A DNA stretch of 64,000 bases, taken from positions 6,524,861 to 6,588,860 of the forward strand of contig NZ_CP024866.1 of NCBI RefSeq assembly GCF_004136015.1, given 5' to 3'. This DNA comes from Pseudomonas sp. ACM7. Its GTDB lineage: Bacteria > Pseudomonadota > Gammaproteobacteria > Pseudomonadales > Pseudomonadaceae. Positions 43,726 through 53,009 of the stretch are shown piece by piece; the first letter of the stretch is position 1; every line of letters begins with the position of its first letter. Made by a program: the position numbers and the translations under genes. The notes beneath the pieces are model-generated. The model did not search any database. It saw only the letters and a list, made by a program, of their open reading frames with translations, and was not told where the DNA came from.

Positions 43726-45504
43726 ATGCCTAGGCCAACCTCTCTGACCGGTCGCAGCCTGGTCGCCGGTGCCGCACAAGGCGCCTTGCTGTTTGCCGAT
43801 GTCGGGCTGAGCTTCTGGGGCGGGGTCGACCCCTACAGCGGCGAGGTCATCGACCGTCACCACCCGCTCAGCGGCGAATACCTGGCTGGCCGGGTGCTGG
43901 CGATTCCCAGCGGCCGCGGCTCGTGCACCGGCAGCAGTGTGCTGATGGAACTGATCAGCAACGGTCATGCGCCGGCCGCACTGGTACTGGCCGAACCCGA
44001 TGAGATCCTGACCCTGGGCGTGCTCGTGGCACAGACCATTTTCGAGCGTTCCCTGCCGGTGCTGTGCATCGGCCGGGAGGCCTTCGCCGCCTTGCGCGGC
44101 AAGGCCTTTGCTCGGGTCGAAGCATCAACGGTGACCGTGTTCGAACACCTGCCGGGCGATGCCTGGCAGGCACTCGACAGTCCGTTGCCGACAGCAGAAA
44201 AAAGCACCTCGATCGAACTCACCGAACTCGATCGGGCGCTGCTCGACGGCAAGCATGGCAAGGCCGCCCAAGTGGCCATGCAGATCGTCCTGCGCATGGC
44301 TGAACTGCAAGGTGCCCGCCACCTGGTGGATGTCACCCAGGCACACATCGACGGCTGCATTTATACCGGACCTGCGAGCCTGCGCTTCGCCGAACAGTTA
44401 GTGCAGTGGGGCGCAAAAGTACGGGTGCCGACCACCCTCAATTCAATTTCCGTCGACCAGCGCCGTTGGCGCGAGTTGGGCATTGATCCGGCACTCGGCG
44501 TACCGGCCAGTGCCTTGGGCGATGCGTACATGGCGATGGGCGCACAGCTGAGTTTTACCTGCGCGCCCTACCTGCTCGACAGCGCACCAAAGGCCGGCGA
44601 GCAAATCGTCTGGGCCGAATCCAACGCCGTGGTGTATGCCAACAGCGTGCTCGGCGCACGCACCCTGAAATACCCGGACTACCTGGATATCTGCATCGCC
44701 CTGACCGGCCGCGCGCCGTTGATTGGCTGCCATCTGGACGCGCAACGTAAAGCGAGACTGCAAATCGAATTGCCGGTTTTACGCGAGCTGGACGATGCCT
44801 TCTACCCGCTGCTCGGTTACCACATCGGTGCCCTGGCCGGCAGCCGGATTCCGCTGGTGCTGGGGCTGGAACACAGCAAGCCGAGCCTGGATGACCTGAA
44901 AGCCTTCGGCGCCGCTTTCGCTACTACCTCCGCGGCGCCGCTGTTCCATATCGCCGGGGTGACCCCGGAAGCATTCGACCCGACGCAGGTGCTGGAGGCG
45001 GATGCCCATGTGCCGGTGGAAAAAATCCGCCTGAAGGATTTGCTGCTCAGCTGGCGCGAACTCAACAGTGCCCGCGACAACCGGGTGGATGTGGTCTCGC
45101 TGGGCAACCCGCATTTCTCCCTCAGCGAATTCGCGCATCTGGCGCGGCTGTGTCGGGGTCGGCACAAGCACCCCGAGGTTGTGCTCGCCATTACTTGCGG
45201 TCGTGCGGTGCTGGAGCAGGCGCGCGAGGCCGGGCATATCGCGGTGATCGAAGCCTTCGGCGCGACCCTGGTCACCGATACCTGCTGGTGCATGCTCGGT
45301 GAGCCAGTGATCCCGCGGGCTGCCAAAACCTTGATGACCAACTCGGGCAAGTACGCCCATTACGCACCCGGCCTGGTGGGCCGCAAGGTGCACTTCGCCA
45401 ATCTCGCCGAATGTGTCGACGCCGCCTGCAGCGCCACGGCCAGCGGTCGTTTGCCGGCCTGGCTGCAATCGGCCGCCTCACTGGAGAGCCCCGCGCATGT
45501 TTGA
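43726..45504 (+). CDS. lhpI: aconitase X, single-chain; predicted cis-3-hydroxy-L-proline dehydratase
   Basis: A 592-residue fusion. Residues 1-150 are the swivel (DUF126) domain with the Ser-loop IPSGRGSCTGSSVLMEL (60-76). From about residue 175 the large DUF521 domain follows (LTELDRALLDGKHGKAAQVA, KVRVPTTLNSISVDQRRW, GCHLDAQRKARLQ). Single-chain bacterial AcnX of this type is known as cis-3-hydroxyproline dehydratase, forming pyrroline-2-carboxylate. TGAGGTG supports the ATG at 43726. Its place inside the ABC operon supports this substrate. Confidence 0.85.
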   Translation: MPRPTSLTGRSLVAGAAQGALLFADVGLSFWGGVDPYSGEVIDRHHPLSGEYLAGRVLAIPSGRGSCTGSSVLMELISNGHAPAALVLAEPDEILTLGVLVAQTIFERSLPVLCIGREAFAALRGKAFARVEASTVTVFEHLPGDAWQALDSPLPTAEKSTSIELTELDRALLDGKHGKAAQVAMQIVLRMAELQGARHLVDVTQAHIDGCIYTGPASLRFAEQLVQWGAKVRVPTTLNSISVDQRRWRELGIDPALGVPASALGDAYMAMGAQLSFTCAPYLLDSAPKAGEQIVWAESNAVVYANSVLGARTLKYPDYLDICIALTGRAPLIGCHLDAQRKARLQIELPVLRELDDAFYPLLGYHIGALAGSRIPLVLGLEHSKPSLDDLKAFGAAFATTSAAPLFHIAGVTPEAFDPTQVLEADAHVPVEKIRLKDLLLSWRELNSARDNRVDVVSLGNPHFSLSEFAHLARLCRGRHKHPEVVLAITCGRAVLEQAREAGHIAVIEAFGATLVTDTCWCMLGEPVIPRAAKTLMTNSGKYAHYAPGLVGRKVHFANLAECVDAACSATASGRLPAWLQSAASLESPAHV

Positions 45505-46162
45505 TTACACCTTCCAATGGCGCGCGACCCTGCGCGCCCTGCCGGACATGCTCGCCGGCGCCTGGGTCACCTTCGAGACCGCCGCGCTGTCGATGATTTT
45601 CGGCGTGCTGATCGCCCTGGCCCTGACGGTGATGCGCGAAACCAAACAGCCCTTGTTGCGCGGCATCGGCAACGGCTGGGTGTCGATCGCCCGCAACACC
45701 CCGTCGCTGTTCCAGATCTATGTCCTCTACTTCGGCCTCGGCTCGCTGGATTTGCATGTCAGCTCATGGTTCGCGCTGCTGGCCGGGATCACCTTCAACA
45801 ACGCCGGTTACCTGGCGGAAAACTTTCGCGGTGGCCTCAAGGCTGTGCCCGGCACACAAGTGCGCGCCGCGCGTTCGCTGGGCATGAGTGCCTTCCAGGC
45901 CTACCGGATGATCATCGTCCCGCAGCTGCTGCGGATCGTGTTCTACCCGTTGAGTAACCAGATGGTCTGGGCGGTATTGATGACGTCGCTAGGGGTGATC
46001 GTCGGGCTGAACAATGACCTCACCGGCGTGACTCAGGATTACAACGTCAAGACGTTCCGCACCTTCGAATATTTCGCCATCGCCGCGGCGCTGTATTACC
46101 TGATCGCCAAGGCGATCGTCGCCGTCGCCCGGCTGATGGCCTGGCGACTGTTCCGTTACTGA
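45497..46162 (+). CDS. ABC transporter permease 1 (polar amino acid, HisM-type)
   Basis: A 221-residue inner-membrane permease with about five segments and the EAA loop ENFRGGLKAVPGTQVRAARSLGMSAFQAY (outline). It starts 8 bases inside the aconitase X gene, so the two are translationally coupled. It pairs with the permease encoded next. Confidence 0.88.
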   Translation: MFDYTFQWRATLRALPDMLAGAWVTFETAALSMIFGVLIALALTVMRETKQPLLRGIGNGWVSIARNTPSLFQIYVLYFGLGSLDLHVSSWFALLAGITFNNAGYLAENFRGGLKAVPGTQVRAARSLGMSAFQAYRMIIVPQLLRIVFYPLSNQMVWAVLMTSLGVIVGLNNDLTGVTQDYNVKTFRTFEYFAIAAALYYLIAKAIVAVARLMAWRLFRY

Positions 46163-46172
46163 GGAGGTGACC

Positions 46173-46823
46173 ATGTTGACCACCAGTTTTTCCTGGAATG
46201 ACCTGTTGTTCTTGCTTGATGGCGCCTGGGTCACTCTGAAACTCACGTTTTGGTCGATCATCCTCGGCTCCTTCGCCGGGCTGCTGTTCGGTTTGCTGCG
46301 GGCGCTGTTGCCGCGCGCCAGCCTGCCACTGGCCTGGGTGCTGGACGTGTTTCGCAGCGTGCCGTTGCTGATCCAGTTTGTGTTGTTCAACTCGCTGAAA
46401 AGCATCGTCGGCTTGAACATCAGCGCCTTCAGCGTTGGTTGCATTGTGCTCGGGGTCTACGCCGCCGCGTACTTCACCGAAATCGTGCGCAGCGGCGTGC
46501 TTTCGGTGCCGTTCACCGTGCGCCGTGCCAGTCGTTCACTGGGCCTGAGTTTCCTGCAGGACCTACGCTGGATCGTCCTGCCGATGGCCACGCGGGTAGC
46601 CTTTCCCGGCTGGCTGAACCTGGTCCTCAGTGTGATGAAAGACACCGCGCTGGTGATGTGGATCGGCATCGTCGAACTGCTGCGCGCCTCGCAAACCATC
46701 GTGACCCGCATTCAGGAGCCGCTGCTGGTGCTGTGCATCGCGGGCCTCATCTACTACGTCATGAGCCTGGTGGTCGCTCGCCTGGGCGCTCGTCTGGAAA
46801 GAAGGTGGCAAGAAAATGATTGA
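46173..46823 (+). CDS. ABC transporter permease 2 (polar amino acid type)
   Basis: A 216-residue permease with the EAA loop IVRSGVLSVPFTVRRASRSLGLSFLQDLRW (outline). A very strong ribosome-binding site (GAGGAGG) precedes the ATG at 46173. Its stop overlaps the ATPase start by 8 bases. With permease 1 it forms the membrane channel of the importer. Confidence 0.88.
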   Translation: MLTTSFSWNDLLFLLDGAWVTLKLTFWSIILGSFAGLLFGLLRALLPRASLPLAWVLDVFRSVPLLIQFVLFNSLKSIVGLNISAFSVGCIVLGVYAAAYFTEIVRSGVLSVPFTVRRASRSLGLSFLQDLRWIVLPMATRVAFPGWLNLVLSVMKDTALVMWIGIVELLRASQTIVTRIQEPLLVLCIAGLIYYVMSLVVARLGARLERRWQEND

Positions 46824-47538
46824 GATCGACAACGTACACAAATCCTTCGGCGACCTCGAAGTGGTCAAGGGCGTGAACCTGACGGTGAACAAGGGCGAGG
46901 TGGTGTCGATCATCGGCGGCTCCGGCTCGGGCAAATCGACCCTGCTGATGTGCATCAACGGCCTGGAGCCGATCCAGAAAGGCAACATCCGCGTCGACGG
47001 TGTCGAGGTCCATCACAGCGCCACCGACCTCAACCGTCTGCGGCAGAAGATCGGCATCGTCTTCCAGCAATGGAATGCGTTCCCGCACCTGACCGTGCTG
47101 GAAAACGTGATGCTGGCGCCGCGCAAAGTGCTGGGCAAGAGCAAGGCTGAAGCCGAGGAACTCGCGGTTAAACAACTGACCCATGTCGGTCTGGGCGACA
47201 AGCTCAAGGCCTTTCCCGGCAAGCTCTCCGGCGGCCAGCAGCAGCGCATGGCGATCGCCCGCGCCCTGGCCATGTCGCCGGACTACATGCTGTTCGACGA
47301 AGCCACCTCGGCCCTCGATCCGCAGCTGGTGGGCGAGGTGCTGGACACCATGCGCATGCTTGCCGAAGACGGCATGACCATGGTCCTGGTGACTCATGAA
47401 ATCCGCTTCGCCCGGGATGTGTCTGATCGTGTGGCGTTTTTTCGCAATGGGCTGGTGCATGAGATTGGTTCTCCGGATCAGGTGATTGGTAATCCGGTGC
47501 ATGCGGAAACTGCGGCGTTTCTGAAATCAGTGAAATAA
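46816..47538 (+). CDS. ABC transporter ATP-binding protein (amino-acid importer)
   Basis: A 240-residue ATPase with complete motifs: Walker A GGSGSGKST near residue 37, signature LSGGQQQRMAIARAL near 137 and Walker B YMLFDEATSALD near 160, with H-loop LVTHEIRFA. It powers import with the two permeases upstream. Confidence 0.92.
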   Translation: MIEIDNVHKSFGDLEVVKGVNLTVNKGEVVSIIGGSGSGKSTLLMCINGLEPIQKGNIRVDGVEVHHSATDLNRLRQKIGIVFQQWNAFPHLTVLENVMLAPRKVLGKSKAEAEELAVKQLTHVGLGDKLKAFPGKLSGGQQQRMAIARALAMSPDYMLFDEATSALDPQLVGEVLDTMRMLAEDGMTMVLVTHEIRFARDVSDRVAFFRNGLVHEIGSPDQVIGNPVHAETAAFLKSVK

Positions 47539-47548
47539 CTAATGGCCC

Positions 47549-47641
47549 CATCGCGAGCAAGCTCGCTCCCACAGGGTTTGGTGGTGTACACAAAATCGAT
47601 GGCCAGCACTGATCAATGTGGGAGCGAGCTTGCTCGCGATG
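47549..47641. repeat. REP pair (inverted, 25-bp arms)
   Basis: CATCGCGAGCAAGCTCGCTC... at 47549-47573 and its inverted copy at 47617-47641, separated by 43 bases, in the gap between the ABC ATPase and the racemase-family gene. Confidence 0.85.
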
Positions 47642-47672
47642 AGGCACTAACAGACAAAACAAGGAGCAAACC

Positions 47673-48701
47673 ATGCGCTCATCGAAAGTCATCCATGTAG
47701 TCAGCTGCCACGCCGAAGGCGAAGTCGGCGACGTGATCGTCGGCGGCGTAGCACCACCGCCCGGGGCTACGGTATGGGAACAGTCGCGCTGGATTGCCAA
47801 GGACCAGACCCTGCGCAACTTCGTCCTAAACGAACCGCGCGGCGGCGTGTTCCGTCACGTCAACCTGCTGGTGCCGGCCAAGGATCCTCGGGCGCAGATG
47901 GCCTGGATCATCATGGAACCGGCCGACACCCCGCCGATGTCCGGTTCCAACTCGCTGTGCGTGGCCACCGTGTTGCTCGACAGCGGCATCCTGCCGATGA
48001 CCGAACCGCAAACCCGGCTAGTGCTCGAAGCCCCAGGCGGGCTGATCGAAGCGGTGGCCGACTGCCGTGACGGCAAGGTCGAACGGGTGGAAATCAAGAA
48101 CGTGCCCTCCTTCGCTGACCGCCTCGACGCCTGGATCGAAGTCGAAGGCCTCGGCTCGTTGCAGGTCGACACCGCGTACGGCGGCGACAGTTTTGTGATC
48201 GCCGATGCCAAGAGCCTGGGCTTTTCCATTCGTCCTGATGAGGCGGCCGAACTGGTCGAGGTCGGGCTGAAAATCACCCGTGCGGCGAATGAACAACTGG
48301 GCTTTGTCCATCCGCTGAACCCCGAGTGGTCGCACATTTCCTTCTGCCAGATCGCTGCGCCCATCGTCGTTGAAAATGGCATCGCTACCGGCGCCAATGC
48401 GGTGGTGATTCAACCCGGCAAGATCGACCGTTCACCGACCGGCACTGGGTGCTCGGCGCGCATGGCGGTGCTGCAGGCCAAGGGCTTGATGCAGGTCGGC
48501 GAGCGTTTTATCGGCCGTTCGATCATCGGTTCCGAGTTCCACTGCCGCATCGATTCGTTGACGGAAGTGGCTGGACGCCCAGCAATTTACCCGTGCATTT
48601 CCGGCCGGGCCTGGATTACCGGCACTCATCAATTGCTGCTCGATCCGAGTGATCCGTGGCCACAAGGCTATCGACTCTCTGACACTTGGCCTGGGGCCTG
48701 A
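47673..48701 (+). CDS. proline racemase-family protein with Ser/Thr pair; predicted trans-3-hydroxy-L-proline dehydratase
   Basis: A 342-residue paralogue of the epimerase at 38296. The first catalytic Cys is Ser90 ([10 protein letters not shown]; the usual MCGHG is also changed) and the second is Thr256 ([10 protein letters not shown]). Loss of both cysteines rules out racemisation by the normal mechanism. In the family, Thr at the second site is associated with dehydration of trans-3-hydroxyproline to pyrroline-2-carboxylate, which fits this cluster. AAGGAG lies upstream of the ATG. Confidence 0.75.
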   Translation: MRSSKVIHVVSCHAEGEVGDVIVGGVAPPPGATVWEQSRWIAKDQTLRNFVLNEPRGGVFRHVNLLVPAKDPRAQMAWIIMEPADTPPMSGSNSLCVATVLLDSGILPMTEPQTRLVLEAPGGLIEAVADCRDGKVERVEIKNVPSFADRLDAWIEVEGLGSLQVDTAYGGDSFVIADAKSLGFSIRPDEAAELVEVGLKITRAANEQLGFVHPLNPEWSHISFCQIAAPIVVENGIATGANAVVIQPGKIDRSPTGTGCSARMAVLQAKGLMQVGERFIGRSIIGSEFHCRIDSLTEVAGRPAIYPCISGRAWITGTHQLLLDPSDPWPQGYRLSDTWPGA

Positions 48702-48799
48702 GCACAGCCTTACAAACCCTCACCCAAATCTCTGACCAACGGCTAGCAAAAACCCCTCGTAACTGAAAAAAGCACTGGCCGAGTCTTTTCACATGCAAT

Positions 48800-48809
48800 A
48801 TCGTATACG
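48800..48809. promoter_or_regulatory. GTATAC-centred operator upstream of the deaminase gene
   Basis: A perfect 10-bp palindrome (TCGTATACGA) within ATATCGTATACGAAATAC, 29 bases before the ATG. The surrounding 16 bases (ATATCGTATACGAAAT) are identical to the site in front of the ABC importer at 42837-42852. Confidence 0.7.
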
Positions 48810-48837
48810 AAATACAATAAATGAACCGGAGGCAACA

Positions 48838-49755
48838 ATGAGCAAGCGCATTAACTGGAGTGGCGTCTTCCCCGCGGTGACCACTCAATTCAACGACGAC
48901 TTCTCCATCAACCTGGAAAAAACCCACCAGGTGATTTCCAACGTGATCCGTGACGGCGTATCGGGCCTGGTTGTGTGCGGTTCGGTGGGGGAAAACACCT
49001 CGCTGACCGCCGAAGAAAAAATCGCCGTGACTGAAGTCGCGGTCGACGCTTCCCGCGGTCGGGTGCCGGTGATCTGCGGTGTGGCCGAATTCACCAGCGT
49101 GCAAGCGGCCAAGGTCGCCAATGCCGTGCGCCGGGTTGGTGTTGACGGGGTCATGCTGATGCCGGCGCTGGTCTACGGCTCCAAGCCGTTCGAGACCGCC
49201 GAGCACTACCGCTACGTGGCGAAGAATGCCGACGTACCGCTGATGGTTTACAACAACCCGCCGATCTACAAAAACGACGTCACCCCGGACATCCTGATTT
49301 CCCTGGCCGACTGCGACAACGTGGTGTGCTTCAAGGATTCCTCCGGCGACACCCGTCGCTTCATCGACGTGCGCAATGAAGTGGGCGATCGTTTTGTGCT
49401 GTTCGCCGGCCTTGATGACGTGGTGCTGGAAAGCATCGCGGTGGGGGCCGAAGGCTGGGTCTCGGGCATGTCCAACGTGTTCCCGAAAGAAGGTGAAACC
49501 ATCTTCCGCCTGGCCAAGGCCGGTCGCTTCGCCGAAGCCATGCCGATCTACGAATGGCTGATGCCGATCCTGCACCTCGACGCCCGTGCCGACCTGGTGC
49601 AGTGCATCAAGCTGTGCGAAGCCATCGCCGGTCGCGGCAGCGCCCTGACCCGTCCGCCACGCCTGGCCCTGCCGGAAGCCGATCGGGTTTTCGTCGAGCA
49701 GATCATGGCCAAGGCCCTGGCCAATCGTCCGGAACTGCCGGACGTCGGTCTCTGA
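48838..49755 (+). CDS. lhpC: pyrroline-4-hydroxy-2-carboxylate deaminase (DHDPS/NAL family)
   Basis: A 305-residue (beta/alpha)8-barrel. The Schiff-base lysine is K166 (VVCFKDSSGD) and the Tyr is in VYNNPP (138). CGSVGENTSLT is the carboxylate-binding loop. In hydroxyproline degradation this family member converts the ring product to 2-oxoglutarate semialdehyde and ammonia. GGAGG lies 6 bases before the ATG at 48838. Confidence 0.88.
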   Translation: MSKRINWSGVFPAVTTQFNDDFSINLEKTHQVISNVIRDGVSGLVVCGSVGENTSLTAEEKIAVTEVAVDASRGRVPVICGVAEFTSVQAAKVANAVRRVGVDGVMLMPALVYGSKPFETAEHYRYVAKNADVPLMVYNNPPIYKNDVTPDILISLADCDNVVCFKDSSGDTRRFIDVRNEVGDRFVLFAGLDDVVLESIAVGAEGWVSGMSNVFPKEGETIFRLAKAGRFAEAMPIYEWLMPILHLDARADLVQCIKLCEAIAGRGSALTRPPRLALPEADRVFVEQIMAKALANRPELPDVGL

Positions 49756-49827
49756 GTGATTGCCGGGCGGGCCCCTTGCGGACCCGGCCCGGCTACCTGT
49801 CTTTGCGCCTCTACAGGAAACGTCAGC

Positions 49828-51225
49828 ATGCCCAATCCTCACAGCACCGCCCGCGCAACCACACCTTCGGGACTCAAGCGTGTCGTGGCCGCCGCCATGG
49901 CCGGCACGGTCGCCGAATGGTATGAATTCTTTCTCTACGGCACCGCCTCGGCACTGGTCTTCGGCCAGCTGTTCTTTCGCCAGACCGACAGCCCGATCGA
50001 CGGCATCCTCGCCGCCTTCGCCCTGTATGCGGTCGGCTTCCTCGCCCGCCCGCTGGGTGGTTTGGTGTTCGGTCACTACGGTGACAAGTTCGGCCGCAAA
50101 CGCTTGCTGCAACTGAGCCTGGTGGTGGTCGGCATCACCACGTTCCTGATGGGTTGCCTGCCCGGCTTCGACCAGATCGGCTATGCCGCGCCTGTGTTAC
50201 TGGTGCTGCTGCGGCTGATCCAGGGTTTCGCCTTCGGTGGTGAATGGGGCGGTGCGATTCTGCTGGTGTCCGAACACTGTCCGGACAATCGCCGAGGCTT
50301 CTGGGCCAGCTGGCCGCAAGCCGGTGTGCCGGCCGGTAACCTGGTGGCGACCGTCGCGTTGCTGCTGTTGTCGTCGAACCTGTCGGAGGAGCAGTTCCTC
50401 GCGTGGGGCTGGCGCGTAGCGTTCTGGTTCTCGGCGGTGGTGGTGCTGATCGGCTACTGGATTCGCACCAGCGTCGATGACGCGCCGATCTTCAAGGAAG
50501 CCCAGGCTCGTCAGGCGCAAAACAAGCAACAACAGCTGGGCGTGGTCGAAGTGCTGCGTCATCACTGGCGTGCAGTGCTGGTCGGTATCGGCGCGCGGTT
50601 TGCCGAGAACATCCTTTACTACACCGTCGTGACCTTTTCGATTACCTACCTGAAACTGGTCGTGCATAAGGACACTTCAGAGATTCTGTTCCTGATGTTT
50701 GGCGCGCACCTGCTTCACTTCTTCATGATCCCGCTGATGGGTTATCTGTCCGACCTGGTCGGGCGCAAACCGGTGTACCTGACGGGTGCGATCCTCACCG
50801 CATTCTGGGGCTTCATCGGCTTCCCGATGATGGACACCGGCAACAACTGGCTGATCATCGGCGCTATTACTCTGGGCCTGGCGATCGAGTCGATGACCTA
50901 CGCGCCCTACTCGGCGCTGATGGCCGAAATGTTCCCGACCCACGTGCGCTACACCGCGTTGTCCCTGTGCTACCAGGTGGCACCGATCTTCGCCGGCTCG
51001 TTGGCGCCGCTGATTGCCCTCACCCTGCTCAACAAGTATCACAGCTCGACACCGATCGCCTGGTACTTGGTCGGCGCTGCGCTGATCTCCATCGTCGCCG
51101 TCGGCCTGACCCGGGAAACCCGGGGTAAGTCGCTGCACCTGGTGGATAGCGAATCCGCTGCGCGCATCGCCGCTCTGGACACCGCCGAACCCGCCAGCGC
51201 ACGCCGGGGTGATTCGTTGGCCTGA
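49828..51225 (+). CDS. MFS transporter, metabolite:H+ symporter (ProP/MHS type)
   Basis: A 465-residue 12-TM symporter. MHS-type features are [20 protein letters not shown] in TM1, [17 protein letters not shown] after TM2 and [22 protein letters not shown] in TM4. Relatives carry proline, betaine or dicarboxylates. Between the deaminase and semialdehyde dehydrogenase genes it is likely a second uptake route for hydroxyproline. CAGGAAA precedes the ATG at 49828. Confidence 0.85.
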   Translation: MPNPHSTARATTPSGLKRVVAAAMAGTVAEWYEFFLYGTASALVFGQLFFRQTDSPIDGILAAFALYAVGFLARPLGGLVFGHYGDKFGRKRLLQLSLVVVGITTFLMGCLPGFDQIGYAAPVLLVLLRLIQGFAFGGEWGGAILLVSEHCPDNRRGFWASWPQAGVPAGNLVATVALLLLSSNLSEEQFLAWGWRVAFWFSAVVVLIGYWIRTSVDDAPIFKEAQARQAQNKQQQLGVVEVLRHHWRAVLVGIGARFAENILYYTVVTFSITYLKLVVHKDTSEILFLMFGAHLLHFFMIPLMGYLSDLVGRKPVYLTGAILTAFWGFIGFPMMDTGNNWLIIGAITLGLAIESMTYAPYSALMAEMFPTHVRYTALSLCYQVAPIFAGSLAPLIALTLLNKYHSSTPIAWYLVGAALISIVAVGLTRETRGKSLHLVDSESAARIAALDTAEPASARRGDSLA

Positions 51226-51287
51226 GACGCCCCCGCACCGCTCGCTCCAAAAGGACCCGGCCCCAACCTTTTCGACAGGAGTTTTTC

Positions 51288-52868
51288 ATGCCCCACATCA
51301 TCGGCCACAACTACATCGGCGGTGCGCGCAGTGCCGCCGGCAACATCACCGTGCAAAGCCATGACGCCAGCACCGGTGAAGCGTTGCCCTATGCGTTCGC
51401 TCAAGCCACCGTTGAAGAAGTCGACGCCGCTGCCCAAGCCGCGGCTGCCGCCTACCCGGCCTTCCGCAACTTGCCGGCGAGCCGGCGTGCGGAGTTTCTC
51501 GAGGCCATCGCCGCACAACTCGATGCACTGGACGATGAGTTCGTTGCTCTGGTCACCCGCGAGACGGCGCTGCCGACCGGGCGTATCCAGGGTGAGCGCG
51601 GTCGCACCAGCGGTCAGATGCGCCTGTTCGCTCAGGTCCTGCGCCGTGGCGATTTCTATGGCGCGCGCATCGACCGCGCCTTGCCCGACCGTCAGCCGCT
51701 GCCACGGGTCGATCTGCGTCAGTACCGGATCGGCGTCGGCCCGGTCGCGGTGTTCGGTGCGAGCAACTTCCCGCTGGCGTTCTCCACCGCCGGTGGCGAC
51801 ACCGCTGCTGCCCTGGCCGCCGGTTGCCCGGTGGTGTTCAAGGCTCACAGCGGGCATATGGCGACTGCCGAACTCGTGGCCGATGCGATCATCCGCGCCG
51901 CCGAGCAAACCGGCATGCCCAAGGGTGTGTTCAACATGATCTACGGCGCGGGTGTCGGCGAAGCGCTGGTCAAGCATCCGGCGATCCAGGCGGTCGGCTT
52001 CACCGGTTCGCTCAAGGGCGGTCGCGCCCTCTGCGACATGGCCGCCGCACGGCCTCAGCCAATTCCGGTGTTCGCCGAAATGAGCAGCATCAATCCAGTG
52101 CTGGTACTGCCCGAAGCCCTGCAACTGAGGGGCGAGAAAATCGCCAGCGAACTTGCCGCGTCTGCGGTGCTCGGCTGCGGCCAGTTCTGCACCAACCCCG
52201 GATTGGTGATCGGCATTCGCTCCCCCGAGTTCAGCGCATTTGTTGAATCGCTCAGCGCGGTAATGGCCGACCAGCCGGGGCAAACCATGCTCAACGCCGG
52301 CACGTTAACCAGTTACGCCAAGGGCGTGCAGGCGCTGCGGGCGCATCCGCACATCAGCCACCTGGCCGGCCGCGAACAACAGGACAAGCAGGCCCAGCCG
52401 CAGCTGTTCAAGGCCGACGTCAGCCTGCTGATCAACGGCGACCCGCTACTGCAGGAGGAAGTGTTCGGCCCCACCACGGTGCTGGTGGAAGTGGCCGACA
52501 AGGCCGAACTGCAACGGGCATTGCAGAGTTTGCACGGTCAACTTACAGCCACCCTGATTGCCGAAGCCGGTGACCTGCAAACCCATGGCGAACTGCTGCC
52601 GCTGCTTGAACAGAAAGTCGGTCGGGTACTGTTCAACGGCTACCCGACCGGTGTCGAAGTCTGCGATGCGATGGTGCATGGCGGACCCTATCCGGCCACC
52701 TCCGATGCCCGTGGCACCTCGGTCGGCAGCCTGGCTATCGAGCGTTTCCTGCGTCCGGTGTGCTACCAGAACTGCCCGGATTCGCTCTTGCCCGATGCGC
52801 TGAAAAACGCCAATCCGCTGGGCATCGCCCGTCTGGTCGATGGTACCAGCCATCGCGAACCGGTTTAA
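51288..52868 (+). CDS. lhpF: 2-oxoglutarate semialdehyde dehydrogenase (aldehyde dehydrogenase, NADP)
   Basis: A 526-residue ALDH of the KGSADH type. It has VFGASNFPLAFSTAGGDTAA at the cofactor fold, the general base in VFAEMSSINPV and the catalytic Cys in GCGQFCTNPG. It oxidises 2-oxoglutarate semialdehyde to 2-oxoglutarate, the last step of the 4-hydroxyproline branch. ACAGGAG lies upstream of the ATG. Confidence 0.88.
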   Translation: MPHIIGHNYIGGARSAAGNITVQSHDASTGEALPYAFAQATVEEVDAAAQAAAAAYPAFRNLPASRRAEFLEAIAAQLDALDDEFVALVTRETALPTGRIQGERGRTSGQMRLFAQVLRRGDFYGARIDRALPDRQPLPRVDLRQYRIGVGPVAVFGASNFPLAFSTAGGDTAAALAAGCPVVFKAHSGHMATAELVADAIIRAAEQTGMPKGVFNMIYGAGVGEALVKHPAIQAVGFTGSLKGGRALCDMAAARPQPIPVFAEMSSINPVLVLPEALQLRGEKIASELAASAVLGCGQFCTNPGLVIGIRSPEFSAFVESLSAVMADQPGQTMLNAGTLTSYAKGVQALRAHPHISHLAGREQQDKQAQPQLFKADVSLLINGDPLLQEEVFGPTTVLVEVADKAELQRALQSLHGQLTATLIAEAGDLQTHGELLPLLEQKVGRVLFNGYPTGVEVCDAMVHGGPYPATSDARGTSVGSLAIERFLRPVCYQNCPDSLLPDALKNANPLGIARLVDGTSHREPV

Positions 52869-52893
52869 AAAACACTCAAATGTGCAGCGAAAT

Positions 52894-52987
52894 CCTGTGG
52901 GAGCGAGCTTGCTCGCGATGGGGCCATAACATTCAGCATTTATGTCGACTGTTACACCGCTATCGCGAGCAAGCTCGCTCCCACAGG
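52894..52987. repeat. REP pair (inverted, 26-bp arms)
   Basis: CCTGTGGGAGCGAGCTTGCT... at 52894-52919 and its inverted copy at 52962-52987, 42 bases apart, between the convergent semialdehyde dehydrogenase and Ldh-family genes. Confidence 0.85.
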
Positions 52988-53009
52988 AGGGTTGGCCACC
53001 CCCACTTCT

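Noticed and set aside
48616..50112. 498-codon minus-strand frame
   Set aside because: Antisense to the deaminase and MHS permease genes, which have clear family motifs; translation is His/Gly/Arg-rich noise.
51039..52283. 414-codon minus-strand frame
   Set aside because: Antisense to the MHS permease end and the semialdehyde dehydrogenase; no recognisable motif.
47549..52987. Repeats considered as a CRISPR array
   Set aside because: Only paired inverted REP units separated by kilobases of genes; no regular direct repeats with unique spacers and no cas genes.
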